The notes under the pieces: generated by a model
Seen by the model: the letters and a program-made list of their open reading frames with translations, nothing else
Databases searched by the model: none
What the model was told of the DNA's origin: nothing
Program-made: the position numbers and the translations under genes
Shown here: positions 34,774-45,200 of the stretch, piece by piece
How the letters are laid out: each line of letters begins with the position of its first letter
Numbering within the stretch: the stretch's first letter is position 1
Assembly (NCBI GenBank): GCA_038025085.1
Contig: CM076141.1
Location: 20,903,001-20,967,000 of the forward strand
Direction of reading: 5' to 3'
Origin: Tetragonia tetragonoides
Lineage: Eukaryota > Streptophyta > Magnoliopsida > Caryophyllales > Aizoaceae
DNA: 64,000 nt

Positions 34774-35981
34774 TTAATCCTTCTTCCTTTTAGAAGGCTT
34801 CGTTGATGAGTTCTTCTTTGAAAGACCTTGGCTTGAGGACGATCTATGATCGCTTCCTTGAGCTGGGGGTTTGCCTCTTTTCAGTACATGATAGCCTTCC
34901 TCATAAGGCCCTTCCTTCCTTTTCTTGTTCTTGCTTTCTATTCCTAAGTCATACGTAGGTTTTAGCTGGTTCCTCTCCTCATGACGAAGGGCTCGCCTCG
35001 CTTCTCCATCACTGCAAGAAAGCCAAGTTAAGTAGGTGTCAGAAACTTGAGTTGGGCCAATCACCCAAGGTACTGTCCAACGATCCCTGCCACGCCAGTA
35101 TGTGCTCTAGTTCTTAGCAAATTCGGTTGTCAAAGCAAAGGTAGGTTGTCTCGTAGTCTCCTGACGAGGGATAACCTGCTTTAACCCATACTGTCTCATG
35201 ACCCTAGAGGGAAAGAAACATGTACTCCTGTACAGACCCACTATGGTATTATGAGGAACAAATTTAAAGAAAGCGACCAAAGAGGTCAAACCCCATCAAG
35301 ATACATGCCAGCGAATAACAGGTCCAGCATGGAAAAAGGCATCCCATTCGGCAACAGTCTTCTCATCATATAGCCTTTTCCTAACCAAGAAGCTAGCAGC
35401 AGTATAAGTTTTCGTCTTCCAGGCATGAGGGATGCGAAGGAGAATGCCCTTCAACTACTTAATTCACCACTCGCAGCAACGAGGCTCTACCTAGGTTGGA
35501 AGATTCTGCATTAACAAACAATAGGCGATTCAACAAGTAAAGAACAAAAGCCTGCCAATGGCAACGCCTAAATATTGCATCCTGTTCAGAAGAAAGAGCA
35601 AACTTTTCTAGATTTAAACTAAGTCCACATCGACACCAAGAATCATGCTTTTGACTTCCGTAGATGACAAGCCTAAGGATTTCCTATACTGATTACTAAA
35701 ACCATCCCTCAAATAAGGCACATGAGCTGGGGGAAGAACGTCAGACATGATAGTAATTGCAGCGAATTCTTCTACTAAAGGGCATAATTCAGAGTTACCA
35801 AAACGGAAAACGTGCAAGCTGGGTCCCAATAGTTCAAAGCAGATCGAAGAAGAGGCCACAAGATTTTGGTTGGTTTTAGAGCTAATAAGGTCGAGACATG
35901 GTACAGAGCTAGTTATAGTTTGTCTTCCACAATCAAAATTTTGCACCAAGCATCGAACAGATTTTCGAAGGATTTCACCAT
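34774..35981 (-). pseudogene. Antisense extra ORF of Tat type (PMD/DUF7745-like)
   Basis: ATG at 35981 (MVKSFENLFDAWCKIL). After a frame change near 35920 it contains FRFGNSELCPLVEEFAAIT (near 35800-35745), the 'FG--EL-PTLEE' signature of antisense ORFs in Tat elements. Later come a TCFFPSRVMRQYGLKQVIP block (about 35225-35165) and a WRGRDRW---W-GPT--VSDTYLTWL block (about 35095-35020). The Lys/Ser-rich C-terminus ends at 34774. Internal stops and frame changes between 35610 and 35300 break it. Cellular role unknown; the fold is related to plant mobile domains. Upstream is a promoter-like region (36055-36204). The gene is absent from A1. Confidence 0.6.
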
Positions 35982-36054
35982 GGTAGAAGATTTTAGAAAT
36001 TTGAGGAGATAAAAGTCTGAAAAAGAGATACGATATTGGACATCCCGTAAATCG

Positions 36055-36204
36055 TACTTATAGGCAAAGAGTCGGGTAAAAAAGGAGTCAGAAATCCGTG
36101 AAAAGGTCCAAAGCCAAAGCCGCAAACGGCTGTGACCAGCGCCGCTAGCGGCCCTCACCATTGGCCCAAAGTCGCTAGCGGCCACGCCTATCGCCGCTAG
36201 CGGT
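36055..36204 (-). promoter_or_regulatory. Promoter-like region of the antisense ORF, LTR-like
   Basis: On the minus strand: GCCGCTAGCGGT/C palindromes at 36193-36204, 36171-36182 and 36141-36152, then CCTATAAGTA near 36055-36064 and ATG at 35981. Palindrome, TATA and start spacing match those of the A-family LTR promoter (about 80-90 bases from palindrome to TATA). Confidence 0.5.
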
Positions 36205-36569
36205 CCTGGCCTCGGCCTAGTCAGCTTTTCCCTTTTTGCTCGCGTCCGCCCTTTGGTCCGTTCCACCCGGTTTAAGCTTGATTTTCTAATGCACAACGTG
36301 GTTACAAGGCCCGAGACTCTCTTAGTTTTATCCTTTTCTCTAGTTTCTTTTTTTATTTTACCTTTTTTTAGGGGGTATAATATGTGTAATTTTTGCTTTT
36401 TCTTGCAATTTTTCCCTTTTCGTTATTTTATTCCCTAAATTGTGTCCTACTCTTCACTGCATAATATATTGCATACTTAGAGATCAGACGAGCATAATCG
36501 AGTCATAATAGCATATGTGTCACATAAAATGCATAAAAACACAAGTTTGAGTTCTGAAGACCAAGATTT
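36205..36569. other. Spacer between the two antisense genes
   Basis: Homologous to 24000-24300 of A1. T-rich block (36330-36440). No ORF on either strand with coding look. Confidence 0.45.
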
Positions 36570-37869
36570 ACAAATCGAGTCTACACTATTCAGTTGGGCT
36601 CATCATCACCATTGCTATCATCCTCATCCTCAACGGAAGGCCCATGACCATAATTTTCGTCCGAATATTAGAAAGAGCCCTTAGTACTGAACGAGCTGTA
36701 AATCGGCCTGCTGTTGTTGGGCCTCATATCCCGTCCATCATGCCCAGGCGCACGCATAGGGTACCTGCCGAAAACCCAGTTCCAAAGAAGCTCTCAGTGG
36801 CTTAACTAGCAAAGTCCATGGCCACCTTGTGATATGAAGGCCCAGCTTGGGGCACATCCCACTGTCACAACAGGCCTACTACTCAAAAAAGGCTGGAAAC
36901 CCGCTGGAGAAACATCTCAGGCACAGGAATGAACGAACCAGAAGGTCCGGGCGCCTCATCAACAGAAGGCCTGGTCGCACAACAGTAGGAGAACGAACAA
37001 CAGACGGTCTACTTGCCGAAGAGGCTCTCACAGCTGATGAATGCCGGAGTCCCACAGAAGGCGAAGACTGCGACATCTGCACACAATCAAGACCAAAATT
37101 TTAGTTTAAGCACTTCACTTAGCTAAACGACAAGACAAAAGTGCACTTACACTAGCAGTCCAAGATCGAGAACTCTTCCCTCTACCCATCATCCGGCTAT
37201 ATCCTCTCTTCAGTAAATGGATGAGCTTCAAGACTAGAGAAGTCTGCTCCCGGTTCATCTACAAGAGAAAGACAAGAGACAAAGTCAACACTTCAAAAGA
37301 AACACAAGAAAGAAAGAAAGGATAAAAAACATACCCCCACACAATCATCGGGCAAGGGTAAACCCTCCACGGTCTCTCGATCCGCAATATGTAGAGGAAG
37401 CTCCTCTACTATACGACCCCCACTCTCACCAATGCACCTCACCTCGTTACTCGGTAAGGTCACACTTGGGGGCTGGCCACGAGGAACTCTGGAATCGGAC
37501 CTCCTGGGTTCCCGAGGAGCCAAACGATCCGCCTACAAGACACAAAAATCAGTACACTACATATATAGCTAAAAAGCACAAAATGAAGATTTCACCTCAG
37601 AAGTGAGGTCCGGCATCAAGCGACCCAAGTAGTAGGAAAGGTATACAGCTATACGATCTAAGCCAGGAACTTCCGGCTCAACAAACTGCATTGCCGCAGC
37701 TCCCCGAATCATGACCCCAAAATCATCTACGCTCAAACTGGCCAGGAAGAACATTGTCATAATAGGGTCCTCCGGAACCAAATGACCACCCAAGGCACGA
37801 TAGACCAATCGAGTCAAGCGGTGTCCGAGGTACCACTAAAAGCTGAATGGCGCCTCAAACACCACCTGC
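36570..37869 (-). pseudogene. Antisense PMD gene, C-terminal exons
   Basis: Continues the gene that starts at 51228, interrupted by B1. The exon at 37869-37598 (VVFEAPFSF, stop, WYLGHRLTRLVYRALGG, then MIRGAAAMQFVEPEVPGLDR) ends CTGAG|GTGAAA. The next exon starts after TTGTAG at 37532 and ends GTGGG|GTATGT near 37337. The exon at about 37266-37152 (MNREQTSLVLKLIHLLKRGY, ending AGT|GTAAGT-like) follows. The Ser/Pro/Arg-rich tail runs from 37083 (MSQSSPSVGLRHSS). All donors and acceptors lie on the minus strand, antisense to the retroelement. Confidence 0.65.
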
Positions 37870-38181
37870 TGTGATACCCCAATATTTTCTATAATTATTA
37901 TATTGATTTATAAATGATTTATAAATAGTTTCGGAGATTAAATCGTATATTCATTCAAGGATTCGATTTATTCAATTAAAGCCATAATAATATAAATTAT
38001 TATTATTATGGGACTTTCATAAATTGCATTTATTAATTTTGAGGAGTTTAATTAAAATGTTTTATATATGAATAAGAATTATTCATATAGTTTTAATTAG
38101 TCTTAATTTGTTATTTAAATCAGAAAATTATTCAATTAATTCCTAGACCTAGTAGTATTTGACTTGGGTTGACTGAGGGCC

Positions 38182-38189
38182 TATATAAG
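38182..38189 (+). promoter_or_regulatory. TATA box of B1 5' LTR
   Basis: TATATAAG in a GGCCTATATAAGG context; the same is seen at 47460-47467 in the 3' LTR and reversed near 27245 in B3. Transcription of the element should start ~30 bases downstream. Confidence 0.7.
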
Positions 38190-39959
38190 GAAAAGGTGAG
38201 ACAATTGATTAGTTTTGAAAACTGAGCCAAAACCCTCAAGGTCTCTACTCTCCTCACCCGAGCCTCTCTCTCCTCTCTCCACCGGCCCTCCTCGCTTGAA
38301 ACAACAGCCGGCGCCACCTCCTCCCTCACGCCGGTAACCTCTTCTTTCTCCTCTCTCTCTATTTCTCTTTCTTTTTCTCGTTCTTTCTCTCTCCTTGCTT
38401 CGCAACTCCCCTTTCCCTTGTTCACAGTCGTGTTGTCGCAGGGCCACCACGGCACCACCAGGCCGTGCCTGGGTGGTCGCTGGTGATGGCCCAGGTCACG
38501 AGACTGAGCCCCATGCTCTCTCTCTTCTTCTCCCTCGCGTTCTCTCCCTTTCTCTCCCTTCGCGATTTTCTCTCTCCTCTCCTCGCTGGAGCACCGGCTA
38601 CCACCACCACCAACCAGGGTGGCCAGTGGGTGGTGGTGGTGGTGATGGGTCGGGTTATGGGTCCCATGCGAGGTTACCCGTGTCCTAGACCTAGTTTTAA
38701 AGTTAGGGTTTCGTTTTTATATTTTTCGTAATTACTAATTCGATTTTCAGTATTTTGGATTTAATGTTTTTTATTTTTCTGCACTCATTTGGAATCGGAA
38801 TTCAGATTTCAAAAGCCTATATTGGTTGAAATAAATCAAGGAATTTAATAAAATTATCAGACTGAGATTTCGTTACAGTTTGTATTTTCGTATTTAATTA
38901 ATACTGATTCGGTAAATGTTTTTAATTAGGACCTAACGAGCAAGCGTGATTATCGTCGATTGGTTGAAGCATACTTACTGTTGGTAGCGTTGTAGTGGTA
39001 AGCGCTCATGCCTACCTTCTTCCAAAGCCCCATCAAAACTATTTTGATGTGTTATATGCTAATTGGGAATTTGTTATGAATTTAATAAAAAAAGCATGAT
39101 TAAATTATATCGTCGTTATTATGAGATTTCTTAAGCATGTTTACTTCTGTAAATATGAATTATAATTAGCATGTTGATGATATCATGTTTTGGGAATTAA
39201 TTGGTCCATATGATGATTATTGGACAATTGTTGAATAGCGAATTATTAATATTATTATGCTATTAATTATATGCTAATTGGTATGGGTATTATTAAGTGC
39301 TAGTGAGCACCTATATATTATCGTTGAATGTCTTTGATGATTTGTGAATTTTTGGATATCATATTACCCTGCCGAAGTGCTGCCGAAATTGTGCTAGACA
39401 TTAATTGTCACCTTTATCGAATTATCGTCATTATTGAATTAAAGCATGTTTAATTCTCATCGCATTGAATTACTATTATTGTCGTTATTTACTATTCATT
39501 TTCGAGAGCATGAAATGAATTAGTAAGTCGTGGTCTTGTAGTACAACTTATGTCAACCAATGCAAATTATGTGAATTGAATTAAATGAGAGTAAGACTCC
39601 TAATGGATCCCTAGGAGTAGTCGAGCAATCGGGATTACACCTAATGGTGTAGTTCAAGGGATGAGTGATTCCCAAGTTACTTATGGGCACCTCGCAGTGT
39701 GTCTGGGACAGACCATTCCCCATTTATTAAGTCCTCTAGGCTCGTGTAATTGTACTAGAGGTAGTGTGCACACTAGAGTCATTAAGTCCATGGCGTGATT
39801 GTATCTTAAATGAACAGTATGGGTAATCGTCATTCTATTCGCTCTCTTACATCTCTCTAATCAAGACGGATTGTCTATGTCGTATTTTGTGTGATCACTA
39901 TACAAGAATTGCATATAAAAGAATGTCGTTGTGCGTATGCTTGTTTATATGCTTATGTG

Positions 39960-40139
39960 CGTATGCAAATGAATTTCAATGATTCTTCTAAAACCTCAGG
40001 TAAGGTTTGCGAAATGTTTTTACTGGGTGCGGATAACGTTTATTCAGTTTATCTGATTTTTGTTTCTTATTTGTCTCTTTTCTTTTCTTCTGTATTTTGT
40101 TTCCGTCACGGAAACCAAAGTGCGGGTTTAGTTGATTGA
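39960..40139 (+). other. Small LTR ORF with hydrophobic C-terminus
   Basis: MQMNFNDSSKTSGKVCEMFL then a hydrophobic VYSVYLIFVSYLSLFFS-like run. It is also present at 49233-49412 and 56201-56363 and, on the minus strand, in B3 (25797-25585). B2 has a 1-base loss and a 1-base gain that cancel. Peptide production is unproven; LTR sequence identity alone could explain it. Confidence 0.3.
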
Positions 40140-40680
40140 GGACGTTCAGCTTGGAAGATTGAGTTGGCGTCGGTTTTTAGAACTGTTTCTGTTCAGTTTA
40201 GATCGTTGGGATTTTTATTGGATTTAGCCCTTTGATGGCAAGTTGTAATAAATTGGTTTAATGGTTTTAGCTCACTATATAGACAACTCTGATATTAACT
40301 GCTTAGTTTGTTTAGTTCCTTAGTAAGCTCCTTTTGATGCCTAGTCTTTCTTTTTGCTTAGCATTTACTCCTTAGTGATAAATGTTGCAGTACCTACCCT
40401 CAGGTTCGGGACGGTTCAGCGGTGTCGAGTCGCGCACAGCGACGTCTATTGTTCCCAAGAAATCGTTGTGAATTCGGGGGTGTTACAAATGGTATCAGAG
40501 CCATAGGTTTATAAAGGTAGCTTAAGATGAATTAATGAATTAATTAAGATTAGTTTCATTTTGGGAAAATTAAAACATAATTAAAGCCATTGAGTGTAGT
40601 AGTCCTAGAAGATAGGAATTATTTGAAATCACTTATCTTGTGATTTATAAGGTTCTTATTGTTTTATTGTCTACCTGTAG
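40000..40680 (+). other. Candidate 681-nt intron from LTR to extra ORF
   Basis: Donor CAG|GTAAGG (39997-40005) in the LTR; acceptor with a T-rich stretch and CTACCTGTAG ending at 40680, directly before the ATG at 40681. B2 has the same pair at 56232-56912, also 681 nt. Splicing would remove the LTR end and the primer site. Confidence 0.4.
40490..40502 (+). other. Primer binding site of B1
   Basis: TGGTATCAGAGCC two bases after the LTR, complementary to the 3' end of initiator tRNA-Met. Confidence 0.95.
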
Positions 40681-41594
40681 ATGGTAAGGACAAGAAAGAC
40701 TACGCGAATGACGATCGCACACCAAAGGGCACGCCCCCTAGGTCATCGTGCACAACCAGTAGAGTATGTCGCTTCATCGGATAGCGAGTCGACAGGAAAC
40801 AACGCGAGAGTGCGCCACAAACCCGCGCAAGACCGCGCCGCGCAGGCGACGAGGCCGCACGCCCCGCACCAATTCCCCCGCTTGTACCTGCCCCATTTGC
40901 CCCACCTGCTGCATGCGTGAAGGAAGAGGAAGATCCCTCCGAACATAGAGCGCCGGAAGAGCACGATGACATGCCGGAATTGGAAGATACTAGTGCCGAG
41001 AGCGACAACAACGCTGCACCTACTCTTACACCTATTGCTGCACCTACTCCTACAGCAAATTGGTCTCCGCCTGTGGAGCCGTTCTTCGCTACTGACGTTG
41101 AGCTTGAAGACATTCGTATCTACATACGACGTGCTTACACTACGATCGAGTGTTATCAGTACGAGAACCGCACGAGTCTACATGAAGGCTTATGGTTAGA
41201 GCTACTGCTGGCTGGTCTACCTAACATCCATCCTTGGATGGGACTCAAGGAGAAGTACGACGACGTAGTCTCCAAGAGTGGACATCTGCACGAGATGAAG
41301 TACGGTGAAGGTACCAGATGGTCTGTTTGCTTTAGAGGCGTCGCAGCTGAGTTATGCCTATCCGATTTCGAGTGGAAGGTGAACCACGTGCTAGTGCCTG
41401 CGCCGAAAGGTATGTGCGAGTACTGTTGGACCAAGAAACGCAAGCATGCAGATGATTTTAGGAAGCGTTTTATGCCCCAGAAATTCGGTGGATATGCTTA
41501 TCCATACACGCCTTGCAAAGAGGTGAAGCCTAGGAGGGAGGACGATCATGACGAGTCCCCTAGCACGAAGAAAATGTGTGCTAGTGTCAAGTAG
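40681..41594 (+). pseudogene. Unrecognised extra ORF upstream of gag in B1
   Basis: The ATG at 40681 begins MVRTRKTTRMTIAHQ. After a frame change at about 40800-40870 a Pro-rich then acidic stretch leads to a folded-looking C-terminal domain of about 170 residues (WLELLLAGLPNIHPWMGL, then ELCLSDFEWKVNHVLVPAPK, a CEYCWTKKRK motif and RKRFMPQKFGGY). It ends TKKMCASVK-stop. No known family comes to mind; it is not gag, protease or a known retrotransposon domain. A diverged copy in B2 (56913-57232) keeps the C-terminal domain with conservative changes. It sits between primer site and gag, with a splice acceptor-like site before its ATG. A Cys pair and many basic residues suggest nucleic-acid or protein binding, which is a guess. 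Confidence 0.55.
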
Positions 41595-42285
41595 AACTAG
41601 ATTATTGCCTTATTAGTTTTACTTGAGTTTTATTGAACTTTAGTTATTGTGATGGCCGCGCGTGGTTAATTTTGATGTTGGTGTAGTTGCATAGGCAACT
41701 AATATTTATGACTATTATTTACTTGCAATTTGTCTCATTGCAAGACTACTTTATTTGATTATATGTTATCGTTGAGAATTTGTTTTATATGATCGTTTAT
41801 AATTGCATGGTTGACTCATAGTTTCGTAATGCAATCTCGTATTACCTAGACATGATGGGAAATCCATGTCGGAATTATGACAAAATTTTCATTGAGCATG
41901 ATCATATTAATTGTGAGCCAAAGGCTAAGAATGTATTGTATGCAATCAAATGTCATTGTTTATTTCCCTACTAAAATAGTATGGAGCCTCGATGTGTGAA
42001 GTGTGAATGTCATTGCTTATCAATCGTGTGAGACCAATGTGTCTACTTTGTTATTGCATATCAAACTATTATGCATGAGAACTGAGAACTATTCAAAGCA
42101 AGTATGTTTCGTAGACCTACAATGTAAGGTCAATCATTGAAACTTATATGCTATTTGCTAAATGTCAAGAGATTGGTTTCAATTACAACCTATATCTCTC
42201 AATTAGACCTCAATTTGGGTCGAATGTGCCAATTTTCCTGAAATGGTGACCAACCATTGCTCTTTTATGTCTCAGATTTGTTATA
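41595..42285 (+). other. Conserved noncoding leader between extra ORF and gag
   Basis: About 690 bases with no ORF, but homologous to 57233-57895 in B2. Shared landmarks: GTTGC---GCAAC hairpin (near 41686), ATGATGGGAAATCCATGTCG, CTACTAAAATAGTATGGAGC and ATGCATGAGAACTGAGAAC. Confidence 0.6.
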
Positions 42286-45200
42286 ATGGCAACCAACGAC
42301 CGTCTCGCGAGACTAGAAGTAGGTTTTACCAATGTTGTTGAGCACATCACGCGCCAGCTAGAGCGCCAAGAGCAAGATCACAACGCGCAGAACCCTGAGA
42401 CGCGCAACTTTAGGGATTTCGATGCACTCAAACCTCCGACGTTTGAGGGTAGCTCTGAGCCCAACAAGCTTGAGAACTGGATTACTGAGTTTGAGAAGTT
42501 GTTTAGGGCGACTAATCGGCCGAACAACATGAAGGTCAACACCGCTACGTACTACCTAAAGGGTGAGGCTAACAAGTGGTGGAGCGATGTGGGCACTGAT
42601 CTACTCATCATTGAGGAATATGGGTGGACTGAGTTCAAAGAGTCTATTCGTGAAGGTTCTATCCAAGAGCTGTCTATCGCCAGAAGCAACGGGAATTCGA
42701 GAACATCTATCAAGGAAAGCTATCTGTGGCTGAGTACTCAACAAAGTTCAATGAGCTTGCTGCTTTTGCACCTAACTTGGTGACGACCAAAGCTGAGCGT
42801 GTCGAGAGGTTCGAAGATGGTCTAAAATGAGATATTCAGCGTTATGTCATGGGAAACTCACTAACGTTCCAAGGATCTTATGAGAAAGCCTTGAACCAAG
42901 AGCGTGCTGTGGATCGTCGTGATTCGTTGCCCGGAAAGCATAAACGCGACGAAGGGAATTCTTCCCAGTCAGGTGGGGCAGATAAGAGGCCAAGGCCGAA
43001 CAACGGTAATCACAACAACCAAGGTGGTGACAACCACAACGGGAACAGGAATCAGGACTCGAATAGTCATAGAGCTACGATCATAGCTAGTAGGAATATG
43101 CCTTGTAGTCGCTGCAATAAGACGCATCCTGGCAAGAGCTGTCGTGGCGATGTACTTCAATGCTACGAGTGCAACAAGCCTGGTCACAAAGCTTCTGAAT
43201 GCTTGAGTCGTGTAAGGAACGGCAATGGTCAGAACCGCGATAAAAACTACAATTGTGGTAGAAATGGAAATGGTGATCGCGGAAATGGTGGTAACTACCG
43301 TGGAAATGGGGGTTACAACAACAACAACCGAAACAATACTGCTGCCCCTGCTGCAAACAATCAAGCATTACTTCCCGCACCTGCCAACCCCGTGCAGAAC
43401 AATAACAACAACAATAGAGGGGTGAATGGAAGGGTTTATGTGCTGAACCGCAATGAAGTTGAGGCAAACCCGAATGTGATCGCTGGTACTTTTCTCGTTA
43501 ACTCTCAACCTGCTTTTGTTTTGTTTGATAGTGGTGCAACACACTCTGTTCTTTCTATGAGATTTGCATCTAAGATAGGTCTAGATCCTAGTACTGTGTA
43601 TAGTGCAAATATTAGGATGCCAGATGGGTTGATTGTTAATTTTAAAGCGTTTTATGAAACGTGTCCGATTAGGATAGCTGGTTCCGATTTGCCTACAGAT
43701 TTGATTCAGATGGATTTGAAGGATTTCGACGTGATATTTGGAATGGATTGGTTAGCCAAGTATATGGGTAAGATTGAGTGCTTTGAGCAACGTGTGTCAT
43801 TGCGTGGACCGAAGGGTAGGAGGATTACCTACAAAGAAGTCGTGGTCAAGCCGAAATTGAAGGTAGTGGCGACCATGAAAGCAAAGGAGTGTATGACTAA
43901 AGGTGAAGCAACATACCTATTCCATGTAATGGATACGAGTCGAAAATCTGAAGTCTCGAAACCTATTCCAGTTGTTTCGGAGTACGCTGACGTCTTTCCA
44001 GATGAGATTCCAGGAATGCCTCCGCAACGCATTATCGTCTTCACGATCGACTTAGCTCCAGGTTCTGCTCCGATCTCGAAAGCTCTGTATCGTATGGCTC
44101 CTGCTGAGATGAAATAACTGAAGACACAACTCGAAGAACTACTGGAGAAGGGATACATACGCCCGAGGGTATCGCCTTGGGGTGCTCCTGTTCTGTTCGT
44201 GCGTAAGAAGGACGGTAGTATGAGACTGTGCATAGATTACCGAGAGTTGAACAAGATCACGATCAAGAATGGTTATCCACTTCCGAGGATTGATGATCTA
44301 TTCGACCAACTGCGTGGACCGACTGTCTTCTCGAAGATCGATCTACGTTCAGGATACTATCAACTCAGGATTTCCGAGCCTGACATCGCAAAGACCGCGT
44401 TCAGGACGAGGTATGGACACTACGAGTTTACGATGATGCCTTTTGGGTTGACAAACGCACCTGCGAAATTTATGAATTTGATGAACCGTACGTTCCAGCC
44501 TTATCTTGATCAGTTCGTAGTTGTCTTTATCGACGATATTTGGGTCTATTCGAAGAACGCTGCTGAGCACGAGCAAGACTTGCGTACCGTTTTGGAGATT
44601 CTACGACGATATCAACTTTACGCCAAGTTGTCAAAGTGTGAGTTTTGGTTAGAAACTGTTTCTTTCTTAGGACACGTAGTATCTAAGAGTGGAGTTGCTG
44701 TTGACCCCAAAAAGATTAGAGCTGTTATGGACTGGTCCGCACCGAAGAGCGTGACTGAGGTTAGAAGTTTTCTTGGGTTAGCTGGTTACTATCGTAGGTT
44801 TGTGGAAGGATTTTCGAAGATAGCGCAACCTATGACAAACTTGATGAAGAAGACGACGAAGTTTGTATGGTCTGATAAGTGTGAAGCCGCTTTTCAAGAG
44901 TTGAAGAAACGTCTAACGAGCGCAGCGATTTTGACTTTGCCATCGGGAACTGAAGGGTACGAAGTCTATAGTGACGCGTCTAAGCATGGCTTAGGCTGTG
45001 TGTTGATGCAACATGGTAAGGTAGTGCCTTATGCCTCAAGACAACTGAAGAAACCCGAGGATAACTACCCTACTCACGACTTAGAGCTCGCTGCTGTCGT
45101 GTTTGCCTTGAAGATTTGGAGACATTATCTCTATGGTTATACTGTCAAGATGTTCACGGACCAAAAGAGTTTGAAGTACATATTCATGCAAGAGGAATTG

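Larger units (their letters stand above)
37870..40487 (+). repeat. B1 5' LTR
   Basis: TGTGATACCCC start, GGGGGTGTTACA end. TATATAAG at 38182-38189, GTTTCCGT-C-ACGGAAAC palindrome at 40099-40115, CAG|GTAAGG at 39997-40005. The GC-rich block 38220-38690 (leader after the TATA box) contains CT-rich runs. Confidence 0.93.

Noticed and set aside
38132..38688. Several overlapping ORFs on both strands in a GC-rich block
   Set aside because: They lie in the LTR of B1 just after its TATA box, in CT- and GGT-rich low complexity; frames differ between LTR copies.
42969..43467. Minus-strand ORFs of 126-131 codons opposite B1 gag-protease
   Set aside because: Shadow of the Asn-rich linker (AAC/AAT codons read backwards as GTT/ATT); no family pattern.
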